13,064 bases of DNA from CAYLYM01 sp964387645 (lineage in GTDB: Bacteria; Calditrichota; Calditrichia; RBG-13-44-9). Of the stretch, positions 1 to 7,200 are shown one piece after another. Both the position numbers and the translations under genes were made by a program. Positions within the stretch are counted from its first letter, which is position 1, and every line of letters starts with the position of its first letter. The notes beneath the pieces are model-generated. The model was not told where the DNA came from, did not search any database, and saw only the letters and a list, made by a program, of their open reading frames with translations. The stretch is taken from assembly GCA_964387645.1 (NCBI GenBank), contig CAYLYM010000107.1:1-13064 (forward strand), given 5' to 3'.

Positions 1-567
1 GGAAAGAATTGGAATGCGTTTTACGTTGATGGAAGCATTTTAAGTGTTTCCTCTGTTGTGATGCTAAGTCAACAAGATTGGTGGTATATATATGCTGAGA
101 AAGTTTTCCATTCATCTGATGGCGGAGCCAACTGGAAAAAAATATTAACCGCTAAAGATATATTGACTTATATGAATTTAAAACAGAAAAATGACAATAT
201 ATATGGTTGGATTATCGGAGTTGGGGGTGTAGTTATAAAAATTAATCAAAATTTAACCGGTATATCTAAAATCAATTTTAATAAAATTATCAATTATAAA
301 TTATTTTCAAACTACCCCAACCCCTTCAACCCAACAACAACAATTACTTACGAAATTCCCAGAGCTAGCAAAGTCATTCTGACCATCTACAATACCCTGG
401 GTCAGAAAATTAAAACGCTGGTGAATAAACAGCAAACCGCTGGCAGATACGAGTTGGTGTGGGATGGAAGGAATGAAACAGAGCAGGAGGTAGCTTCCGG
501 AATCTATCTCTATCAGCTAAAAGCTGGAGATTTTGTGGAAACAAAGAAGATGATATTGATGCGGTAA
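1..567 (+). CDS. Secreted beta-propeller-like protein with T9SS type A sorting domain (C-terminal part)
   Basis: The frame is open from base 1, so the 5' end lies outside the window; 188 residues are visible. The first part (residues 1-85) contains GKNW at its start and HSSDGGANWKKI near residues 56-67. These resemble the BNR/Ycf48-type blade motif (S.DGG..W) of secreted beta-propellers. From about residue 99 a typical FlgD-like sorting domain follows: FSNYPNPFNPTTTI, then a GQKIKTL strand, AGRYELVWDG, SGIYLYQL, and the terminal KMILMR. Proteins with this tail are exported by T9SS and released or attached at the outer surface. The substrate or partner of the propeller cannot be told. By hand count, GC rises from about 22 percent (181-300) to about 44 percent (361-480) where the sorting domain begins. 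The sorting-domain call is firm; the propeller call is moderate because only one to two blades are visible. Confidence 0.85.
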   Translation, partial: GKNWNAFYVDGSILSVSSVVMLSQQDWWYIYAEKVFHSSDGGANWKKILTAKDILTYMNLKQKNDNIYGWIIGVGGVVIKINQNLTGISKINFNKIINYKLFSNYPNPFNPTTTITYEIPRASKVILTIYNTLGQKIKTLVNKQQTAGRYELVWDGRNETEQEVASGIYLYQLKAGDFVETKKMILMR

Positions 568-586
568 TAATTATTAAATAAAAAAT

Positions 587-625
587 AAGGCAGGTGCTCT
601 GATGGAATGGGTACCTGCCTTTTTT
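587..625 (+). terminator. Intrinsic terminator after the first gene
   Basis: AAGGCAGGT (587-595) pairs perfectly with ACCTGCCTT (613-621), and up to four further pairs, two of them wobbles, extend the stem inward. A run of six T follows at 620-625. It lies 20 bases after the stop codon and should end transcription of the first gene. Confidence 0.85.
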
Positions 626-695
626 ATGTTCCCGAAAGGCAACATTTTGAGAGCGGATGTTGCCAGAGAGTGTCAAGCGGAAGGGGAATCAATGC

Positions 696-1058
696 GTGAA
701 AAATGAATTAATTATTAAATTTAAACAAGCAAAATTCAGTAAAAAAAACCAATATCAGTTTAAGGAATTATCAGGGAGAAGTTGTTGAGACTTGGAAAAC
801 TGGAGCCACTATGTACCGATTCCCAGGGATAAATGCTCTGGATTTAATAGAGGAACTTAAAAAAAATCCAGATATTGAATATGTTGAACCGAATTTCGTT
901 TTTCATGCGGATGTGGTTCCCAACGATCCCGAATTCAACAAGCAACGGGGGGGGTGAACAACACTGGCCAGACGGTTTGTGTATAGGATGCAGTTATTGA
1001 CGCGACTGGAGCATGGGATATTGTGCAGGGTGATTCTGATGTTGTAGTTGGTATTATT
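696..1058 (+). pseudogene. Remnant of a subtilisin-like (S8) serine protease: propeptide and start of catalytic domain
   Basis: Three pieces in different frames line up with the N-terminal half of a secreted subtilase. Piece one (696 to about 745) reads NELIIKFKQAKFSK, a propeptide start. Piece two (about 749-956) reads EVVETWKTGATMYRFPG, ELKKNPDIEYVEPNFVF and VVPNDPEFNKQ, the usual propeptide end and first catalytic segment. Piece three (954-1058) reads NNTGQT, then IDATGAWDIVQGDSDVVVGII, with a stop (984-986) inside. The frame changes fall at an 8-A run (741-748) and an 8-G run (947-954). The first stop, if read without the shift, is at 786-788. Homology ends exactly where the catalytic Asp (usually GIIDTG or GIIDSG) should come; GTA stands in its place. 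No signal peptide, His or Ser region is present. It is dead as a protease. It resembles the propeptide-to-catalytic junction of the intact protease at 4252. Confidence 0.8.
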
Positions 1059-1060
1059 GT

Positions 1061-1227
1061 AAGCGTTCGGTGAACCACGCTTTTATAAATTGCTCAAATT
1101 TGATAAATTTCCCCTAAAAATAAAAGGGGAAATCGGATGTCAACATCTAACTCCTCTTTTACTCACCTGTCGTAGCAGATGTTTACCGTTGTAGAGCGTT
1201 ACTATAGCTCTGGTTTAACACATCTGC
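1061..1227. repeat. Hairpin-rich junction between two broken genes
   Basis: Four inverted repeats lie within 170 bases: AAGCGT/ACGCTT (1061-1066 with 1077-1082), ATTTCCCCT/AGGGGAAAT (1107-1115 with 1125-1133), GATGT/ACATC (1136-1147), and a nested one with GCAGATGT (1175-1182) pairing ACATCTGC (1220-1227) around AGAGC/GCTCT (1193-1211). The subtilase remnant breaks at the left edge and the minus-strand sorting domain breaks at the right edge. It could be a small non-autonomous insertion (MITE or REP-like), a transcript-end structure for converging genes, or decayed sequence. I see no target-site duplication and no clear matching outer ends. Confidence 0.35.
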
Positions 1228-1533
1228 CTGCGGAACTGCCACATTCACCGAGGTCTCATCCGCAAAGGGATTGGGGTAGCCGGCAGAGAGGGTAAAGTCG
1301 GTGGGCAGAAGGTTGTCCTGCCGACCGATGCCGGTAATGGTAAACTGTGCCGTACCTTGGGCACCAGTCAGGGCGCTGTCCAGCAATTCACCGTTCCGGT
1401 AAAGGTACACCTCAACGGAGTCAAGCGGCAGGGCAGTGTAAGAATCGATGGTATGTATGGTTAATGTAACGGTCTGGGCAAAAAGAAAATGGGGTATGAT
1501 GACTACAAGTAAAGTAAAAACAAGGTGTTTCAT
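1183..1533 (-). CDS. Truncated secreted protein with partial T9SS sorting domain (probable gene remnant)
   Basis: A 116-residue frame on the minus strand. Residues 1-19 form a clear signal peptide (MKH, hydrophobic core, then FLFA before Gln20). Residues 20-68 look like a small beta-sandwich of the carboxypeptidase-regulatory or SpaA kind (TLTIHTIDSYTALPLDSV, then EVYLYRNGELLDSALTGAQG). A sorting domain begins at LPTDFTLSAGYPNPF (76-90) but ends after about 30 residues, where about 85 are expected. The last dozen residues (LNQSYSNALQR) lie in the hairpin region and do not match the domain. The product would therefore lack a working T9SS signal. By hand count GC is about 61 percent over 1261-1380, far above the neighbours, which suggests a different origin. 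No strong ribosome binding site precedes the ATG. I read it as a 3'-truncated gene. Confidence 0.6.
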   Translation of the reverse strand: MKHLVFTLLVVIIPHFLFAQTVTLTIHTIDSYTALPLDSVEVYLYRNGELLDSALTGAQGTAQFTITGIGRQDNLLPTDFTLSAGYPNPFADETSVNVAVPQADVLNQSYSNALQR

Positions 1534-1618
1534 GGTTCGGTTTCCCGGTTATTTTTTAGGATTTTAAAAAATATTTTTAAATTTTTCCACTTACTTTTTA
1601 CATAATAAACTCATCAAT

Positions 1619-1741
1619 ATGAATTCTAACTGCCGGGCATTAAATTACAAACACGAAGATCGGAGTTTTCGTTACCTTGCAATCATCGCGCACCTGCACT
1701 GGGCAGACGAAAAAGGCATAAAAGCTTATTGGAGGGAGTAA
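1619..1741 (+). CDS. Possible 40-residue small ORF of unknown function
   Basis: ATG at 1619 opens a 40-residue frame ending at TAA 1739-1741. The residues (for example YKHEDRSFRYLAIIAHLHW and ADEKGIKAYWRE) have the mixed, amphipathic look of real protein rather than noise, and local GC is higher than the flanks. There is no evident ribosome binding site, and I do not recognise a family. It could be the C-terminal remnant of a longer lost gene, a small independent protein, or chance. Confidence 0.25.
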   Translation: MNSNCRALNYKHEDRSFRYLAIIAHLHWADEKGIKAYWRE

Positions 1742-1777
1742 CTGCATTCGATTTTGAATATTATGCATAGAAATCAT

Positions 1778-1827
1778 TTGCATTTCATACGATACTATCG
1801 TATAATATTGTTCGGTTTTATACGATA
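1778..1827 (+). promoter_or_regulatory. Candidate promoter and operator of the ATPase gene
   Basis: TTGCAT (1778-1783) and a perfect TATAAT (1801-1806) are 17 bases apart, a sigma70-like arrangement. Between and overlapping them is a perfect inverted repeat, ATACGATA-C-TATCGTAT (1787-1803), and a third copy of ATACGATA follows at 1820-1827. A protein bound here would block the promoter, so this looks like a repressor operator. The downstream ATPase has a helix-turn-helix-like segment and could be the binder, which is inference. AT-rich sequence makes chance -10 boxes common, but three copies of the same 8-mer are less easily chance. Confidence 0.5.
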
Positions 1828-1856
1828 ACAAGCTATCAACATATAAGGATGTTATA

Positions 1857-3020
1857 ATGGATATTGCCGAAGAATTATTTAAGTACAATCCCTGGTGGGA
1901 ACAAAGCTATTCACCGCAATTTATTCCAAGGAGGTACTACCTCAATATCTTGCAAAAAAATTTGTCCAATAAAGATATCGTTTTGATAACCGGTTTGCGG
2001 CGGGTTGGCAAGACCACAATCATGAAGTTGTTTATCGCAGAGCTTTTACAAAAATTAGAACCCCGATTCATTTTGTACGTTTCTCTGGATGCCATTCCGT
2101 TAGAACCTTTTTCCATTTCGGACATCCTGCGCGCCTACCGAAAGGTGTTTCAATTATCTCTTGAAGAAAAAGTCTATCTATTTTTTGATGAAGTGGCCTT
2201 CCGCCCTAAAATCCACCAGGGGTTGAAAAATTTGTATGATCAGGAAAATGTTAAAATATTAGCCTCATCGTCTTCGGCCTCCATTTTGCACGACACAAAA
2301 GCGCTTTTGACCGGTCGTGCTCGAATTCTGGAAGTGATGCCGCTGGATTTTGAGGAATTTTTGGCGTTTAAAGGTCTAAAACCCCGGCGTTCGGAAAGTT
2401 ATCTTCTGGAATCCCATTTTGAAAAATACATGCAAATTGGAGGTATGCCGGAGTATGTAATAACCGAAGATATTAGTTATCTGGAAAATTTGATTGAGGG
2501 AATCATTTATAAAGATATTATCGCCCTGCACGGATTGCGGGATGTAAGCGGAATTAAGGATATGTGTCGTTTGATTATGGAGCGCTCCGGCAAACAAATC
2601 AGTATTAATAAAATTGCCAAAGTCATGGGAGTATCTCCCGATACGGTAAGACGCTATCTGGAATACTTTCGCCAGACCTTTCTTATTTACACCATCGAAC
2701 GTTGCGGTAAATTAAATGAACGATTAAGAGCGCCCAAAAAGATCTATGCGGCTGACGTGGGGATCCGCAATTATTTCACCGGATTCCGGGATAAAGGCGC
2801 GGTATTTGAGAATCTGGTTTATCTGAAAATAAAAAATCGGCAGCCGTGTTATGTTTATCAAAATGGATTGGAACTGGATTTTTACTTTGACGACACTTTG
2901 CTGGAAGTCAAATACGAAAAGGAATTGGAGAGTAAACAGGCGGCGTTCTTTCAGCAGTTTCCGGCAAAGCGCAAAATTAAAGTCGCCACAGTTAAGGATT
3001 ACCTGAATTTAAATGTGTAA
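1857..3020 (+). CDS. AAA+ ATPase with DUF4143 C-terminal domain (AAA_14 family)
   Basis: A full-length 387-residue protein. It starts at ATG 1857 with AAGGA at 1845-1849, seven bases upstream. Walker A is GLRRVGKTT (46-54) and Walker B is VYLFFDEV (106-113). A sensor-like ASSSSASIL (136-144) and the family hallmark GRARILEVMPLDFEEFL (153-169) follow, then GGMPEY (195-200). Residues 246-272 (ISINKIAKVMGVSPDTVRRY) read as a helix-turn-helix or winged helix. The C-terminal part (315-355) has LELDFYF and LLEVKYE, with D341, E350 and K352 spaced like a PD-(D/E)xK nuclease-fold core, as is usual in DUF4143. Proteins of this family are very common, often near mobile or defence genes, but their role is mostly unknown. 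No toxin, methylase or transposase stands beside it. It seems to be a lone gene with its own promoter and operator. Fold assignment is firm; function is open. Confidence 0.88.
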   Translation: MDIAEELFKYNPWWEQSYSPQFIPRRYYLNILQKNLSNKDIVLITGLRRVGKTTIMKLFIAELLQKLEPRFILYVSLDAIPLEPFSISDILRAYRKVFQLSLEEKVYLFFDEVAFRPKIHQGLKNLYDQENVKILASSSSASILHDTKALLTGRARILEVMPLDFEEFLAFKGLKPRRSESYLLESHFEKYMQIGGMPEYVITEDISYLENLIEGIIYKDIIALHGLRDVSGIKDMCRLIMERSGKQISINKIAKVMGVSPDTVRRYLEYFRQTFLIYTIERCGKLNERLRAPKKIYAADVGIRNYFTGFRDKGAVFENLVYLKIKNRQPCYVYQNGLELDFYFDDTLLEVKYEKELESKQAAFFQQFPAKRKIKVATVKDYLNLNV

Positions 3021-3049
3021 GGCAATTTCGTTTCGTAATACTTTCTTCG

Positions 3050-3292
3050 TTGGGGCATATCCAGAACCAAAGTTTGCCTGGGTATGAGTCATATCATTTT
3101 TACCTTGAATTAAATACTTCTTGGCAGAACTGTCATATTGCTAGTTTAACTGCAGGCGAAGACTGCACAGCTGAAGAAAGTTGTGTTGGCATTTTTTCTG
3201 ATCCCTATAATGGCCATTTCAGCAACTGCAATCAAGACGCCACCAAAAGCAATTTCCAGTACAAAATGTGCTGCACTGATTCTAGTATGTAG
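3050..3292 (+). pseudogene. Cysteine-rich coding fragment, likely the C-terminal end of a lost surface protein
   Basis: The frame is open from inside the ATPase gene to TAG 3290-3292; TTG 3050 is the only nearby start and has no ribosome binding site. The last 55 residues look like real protein: WQNCHIASLTAGEDCT, EESCVGIFSDPYNGHFSNC, then YKMCC near the end. With TTG as residue 1 the six Cys are at 28, 39, 45, 60, 74 and 75. From memory, the order C..E.C....N.H.s.C...Y..CC recalls short Cys-rich domains of predicted surface proteins in candidate phyla and DPANN archaea; I could not check this. It probably formed disulfides outside the cytoplasm. With no start, no signal peptide and no upstream domain, it is best read as a 3' remnant, but a genuine 80-residue gene cannot be excluded. 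Confidence 0.4.
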
Positions 3293-3677
3293 TGCCCGAT
3301 AAGTAATTATTTAGAATGTGGAACATTATCCACTTATTAGGATTGTTGTGCTTCAGTCGAAATAAGAGTTTCGGTACTTAATTATAGGTAGTAGATGGCT
3401 GTATATTGTTTTAAAATTATCCTTTGTTTTAGAACAAAGAGAGTGGTTTACTGGTTTGTGAAAGCACCCCCCAAAAAAAATTTTCTTTTCCTGTTAAATT
3501 TACTAATACTTTATCTAAGATTTTTTTTGATGCCAATTTTGTATTAAATCTTTGAAAATTTTAAAGAAAATTTAATTTGTGACGATAAGTAAATATAAGT
3601 ATAAATGAAAATAAATAGATTTATTTTTATAAAATAATCTAAAGTTATATTGAATAAAATAGAATAAGACCGGTAGA
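3293..3677. other. AT-rich intergenic region
   Basis: No gene is visible on either strand. It holds homopolymer runs (6 C then 8 A near 3467-3480, 8 T near 3522-3529), a small inverted repeat GTGGA/TCCAC (3318-3333) with no T-run after it, and the candidate promoter described separately. It is the upstream region of the cohesin/protease operon. Confidence 0.6.
3577..3605 (+). promoter_or_regulatory. Candidate promoter of the cohesin/protease operon
   Basis: TTGTGA (3577-3582) and TATAAA (3600-3605) are separated by 17 bases and lie 72 bases before the ATG at 3678. The spacing is ideal, but the sequence is very AT-rich and FCB bacteria can use other promoter forms, so this is only a pattern match. 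Confidence 0.35.
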
Positions 3678-4175
3678 ATGGATAAGGTTCTTATTTTATT
3701 ATTATTATTATTTGGGCATTGTTTTGCTGGAAATTATCTCTCGGTTAGAGATACTACTGTTCAGATAAATCAATCATTTCCTCTGGTGATTGAATTATCC
3801 AATACAGATTCTGTTATTGCTTTTCAATTTGATTTAGAATTGCCATCTTCAATTTTGTATGCAGATTCTTTTACAATAATCCCTCTTTTGAAGAACCATA
3901 AGGTACTGATAAGTCTTATTGGTTGTAATACGATTCGTTTTCTGTGTTATTCTATGAATAATCATCTCATTCCAGGCACGTCTGATCCTGTAATTTTGTT
4001 TACCTGCAAAACAGGAAACCAAACCGGGACGTTTGAAGTGCGGTTAAAAAATGGAGTAATAGGAAACGCTAAGTCTCGCGATGTATTAGATTCACTCCAA
4101 AATGGAATTATTAAGATTTTTACTCCCACTGGAATAGAAATTCCACATCAAGGCAAGAAGAACAAGCAATTATAA
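3678..4175 (+). CDS. Secreted single cohesin-like domain protein
   Basis: 165 residues. A signal peptide (MDKVLILLLLLFGHCFA) ends near residue 17; His before the Cys argues against a lipoprotein. The rest is one cohesin-like beta-sandwich: NYLSVRDTTVQINQSFPLVIELSNTDS, the core VIAFQFDLELPSS (45-57), then H and NTIRFLCYSMN (near 88-97), and a closing NGIIKIF strand. It is closest to the third module of the 727-residue protein downstream, which begins NYLIVRDT and carries VAFQFDLTFP and HTIRVFAFSM. After the shared TPTGIE linker, where that protein continues into its sorting domain, this one ends with IPHQGKKNKQL. The T9SS tail is therefore missing. Only 76 bases separate it from the protease start, too few to hold a lost tail. 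It may act as a periplasmic or free single-site adaptor, or be a shortened copy of the scaffold. The domain call rests on the neighbouring repeats and the general cohesin pattern. Confidence 0.78.
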   Translation: MDKVLILLLLLFGHCFAGNYLSVRDTTVQINQSFPLVIELSNTDSVIAFQFDLELPSSILYADSFTIIPLLKNHKVLISLIGCNTIRFLCYSMNNHLIPGTSDPVILFTCKTGNQTGTFEVRLKNGVIGNAKSRDVLDSLQNGIIKIFTPTGIEIPHQGKKNKQL

Positions 4176-4241
4176 AATGTGGGTAAAGATTTGTAAAAGA
4201 TGGATTTAAATTAAAATTACATTGATAAAATAAAAAATATT

Positions 4242-4247
4242 GGAGGG
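4242..4247 (+). promoter_or_regulatory. Ribosome binding site fixing the protease start
   Basis: GGAGGG lies four bases before ATG 4252. An in-frame TTG at 4240 would overlap this site and add four residues ahead of the signal peptide, so ATG 4252 is preferred. Confidence 0.75.
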
Positions 4248-4251
4248 ATTT

Positions 4252-7200
4252 ATGCGTTATTGGATAACTATTTTGTTTCTCTTTATTTTTTGTTCAAATA
4301 TTTTTAGCCAGCAGTCGCCCAAAAGATTTTATCTGGATCCATATAACCCGGAATATGCAGACAGTGTAATTCTGGTGAAATTCAAGCAAGAGACAGGGGC
4401 AACATCCTTGAAGAAAGCATCTGTTTCACAGGTTTTTCAGGTTATTAAGAACCGGCTTCGGGTACTTGAGGTCGAACCTGTTTTTCCGAATGCCAGAGCT
4501 CCCCAGATACGGTTATTCAAGGGGCCAGCGGGAAAAGAGCACAAAGTTCGTGATTTGCGTACTGTGTATAAAATCCGCTATGGAGATGCTGTTGATCCAA
4601 AAAAAGCGGCTAAAGAGATTGAAAAACTGGATGGTGTAGAATACGCCGAACCGGATTATTACTTTTACACGATGGGCTGGTTATATGATGAAAATACTAT
4701 ACAGTCTTCAGGAAGTTTTTCGAAGCCTGCCAATACTTACCCCGATGATCCACTCTACCAGAGCGGCGATCAGTGGTATATTGATGCGGTGAACGCCCCG
4801 GCGGCCTGGGATTCCACCACCGGAGACACTAGCCAGATTATTGGCATTATTGACACAGGTGTCGATTGGCATCATCCTGATCTTGATGACAATATCTGGG
4901 TGAATTGGGCTGAACTAAATGGTATTTCTGGCGTGGATGACGACAATAACGGCTATGTGGATGATATCCGTGGATGGGATTTTGTGAATAATGACAATGA
5001 TCCCATGGACGATAACAGCCACGGTACTCACGTAGCCGGCATAGCCGCGGCAGAATCCAATAACGGTGTAGGCATTGCCGGGATTGCCTGGAATGCCCGT
5101 GTTATGCCAGTAAAAGTATTGCAAAGTTCTGGACGTGGAAATGCTAGCGATCTGGCTGCCGGAATTAACTATGCCGCTCAAAACGGTGCCACTGTGATTA
5201 ACATGAGCCTGGGTAGTTATGCCGAATCCCAAACGGTGAAAATTGCCCTGGAAAATGCGTATGCTTATGCGATTTTGGTAGCAGCGGCAGGGAATGATAA
5301 ATTCCCCATTGAAGGAAAGCCTGTAGCTTTCCCCATGTTTCCTGCATGCTATTCGTTTGTTTTAGGGGTACAGGCATCAAACCAAGTCGGTAAATTAACC
5401 TTGTTTTCTAATTATGATCCATCAGGTCCTGTTGAAATCAATAATGAATTTAATCATAATTATGAAATACTGGCGCCAGGTGTTTCAATTATGAGTTGTG
5501 TACCCAATGGTGGTTATAAAAAGTTTAATGGAACATCCATGGCATCCCCAATTGTTTCAGGAGCTGTAGCATTAATTAAATCCACAATTCCTCAAATATC
5601 CAATGAAGAAATATTTGTAAGACTAATCCAGGGTTCTAACGGTATTAACATTATGCAAAGTCTAATACTACAACCCGTGCCAGATTTGCATTTCGTTTCT
5701 TATACAATAACTGATACTCTGCCAGGTGATGATAATGATGGAAGAGTAGATGCTGGTGAAACAATTCAGCTCTATATAAACATCAAAAATGCCGGGGGAA
5801 AAGCAGATAGTGTTTGGACAAAATTAAAATTTGGTGAATTTGAGGATACAACTACAGCGAATATTATCAAGAGTACGAGTTATATTGGTGATATGTCTGC
5901 TTATGCTACACTTACTGGAGAACCTGATCCATTCAAAATTCAAATCAGTCCCAATGTAGTTAATGATAGAGATATTGTGTTTGAAGTGTTGATTGGGTGT
6001 TCTGGATCAAACGATACTGTAAAGCAAGAAATCATTGTTCATGTGGAAAATGGAGAAGAGCTTGCCGGAGTTATGGATACCACTCTGGTTTTGACTTCGG
6101 ATAAGCTATGGTTAGTGTTACAGAGTTTCCGTGTAGGTGCAAACGGTAAGCTTATTATCAAACCTGGCGTTACTTTGAAGATTGGAGGTGGTGTTTATAT
6201 TGATGTTAAAGGGCAGGTGATTGCTAAAGGTACTGCTGACAGTGTTATTACATTTACGTCCACGAACGGTACTGGCGCTGGTTTTTTTAGAAATACAGTG
6301 CCAATGGTTCCTGATACCTTTGTGTATTGCCATTTTAAATATCTTGGGAACCCTTTAGGGAAACCTGGAGATACGTGGGATCAAGGAGTTTTTTATGTTG
6401 ATCATTGCTTGTTTGAGGAGATTACTCCAGCTCCGCAAGTCAATACGTCAACTTTAATCAGTGGTGTAAAAGAATTAAGGCACAGTATTGTCCGTAACAT
6501 AAATGGAAATACTCCTTTTAGTACAAATTATGGTCAAATAATAGAAAATAATGTTTTCTTTAATTTGAGAAATGTTGAATGGGCTTTTCGGAGCAACCTT
6601 GATGGAGTTTCTGTGAAATTTAACAATTTCGTTTATAATAGTAATAATCAAACCTGGGGTGGTTCCAATCCAGACTATGCTGCTGTTTTTAAAATTACGA
6701 CTAATAATCCAGACTTTCTATATAACAATATAATAAATAATGATAGATTTCTTTCGTCAAGTGGTACGCAAGATATAATTAATTTACCTAATCAATACTG
6801 GGGAATGAGTACAGGAGGTTATGAGGAACAACTTTGGGATTTTTGGGATAATTCAAGCCTTCCAATGTTTGATATAAATCCAGTATTAGAAATTCCTAAT
6901 TCTCGGGCGCATGGTATAGTGTGGAAAGTAGAGATAAATGGAATTAATCCCCATGAAGAGCATCTTGACCCCATTGGTTCGGGAGTTTGCAGATTTGAAG
7001 TATATTTCAATCGTCCGATGGATACTACTTATACACCCTTTCTAACATTTGGTGTTCGTGAGCCATATACTCAGCACATTGTGCGGGATTCTGCACGATG
7101 GTCACCAGATTCCACTGTCTGGACTGCCTATTACACCGTTGGGCTGGAAACTGGGGATGGCATTCAGACTATCCGTGTTGCCAATGCTCGGGATAATGAG

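Noticed and set aside
410..676. Minus-strand frame across the sorting domain and terminator
   Set aside because: It overlaps a well-supported T9SS domain in antisense and runs through the terminator; the peptide has no domain pattern.
741..748. Programmed frameshift at the A8 run
   Set aside because: The same gene has another frame break, an internal stop and a missing 3' part, so decay (or a sequencing error at the run) is the simpler reading.
1107..1133. Terminator for the minus-strand gene
   Set aside because: The 9-bp stem is sound but no clean T-run follows it on the minus strand, so I left it within the hairpin-rich segment.
1640..1888. Minus-strand 82-residue frame upstream of the ATPase
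   Set aside because: It overlaps the ATPase start and its operator, has a low-complexity peptide, and no ribosome binding site.
3678..3722. Lipoprotein signal (LFGHC) in the single-cohesin protein
   Set aside because: The residue before Cys is His, which does not fit a lipobox; an ordinary signal peptide cut after FA is more likely.
4915..5380. Two minus-strand frames within the catalytic domain
   Set aside because: Both are antisense shadows of conserved S8 motifs.
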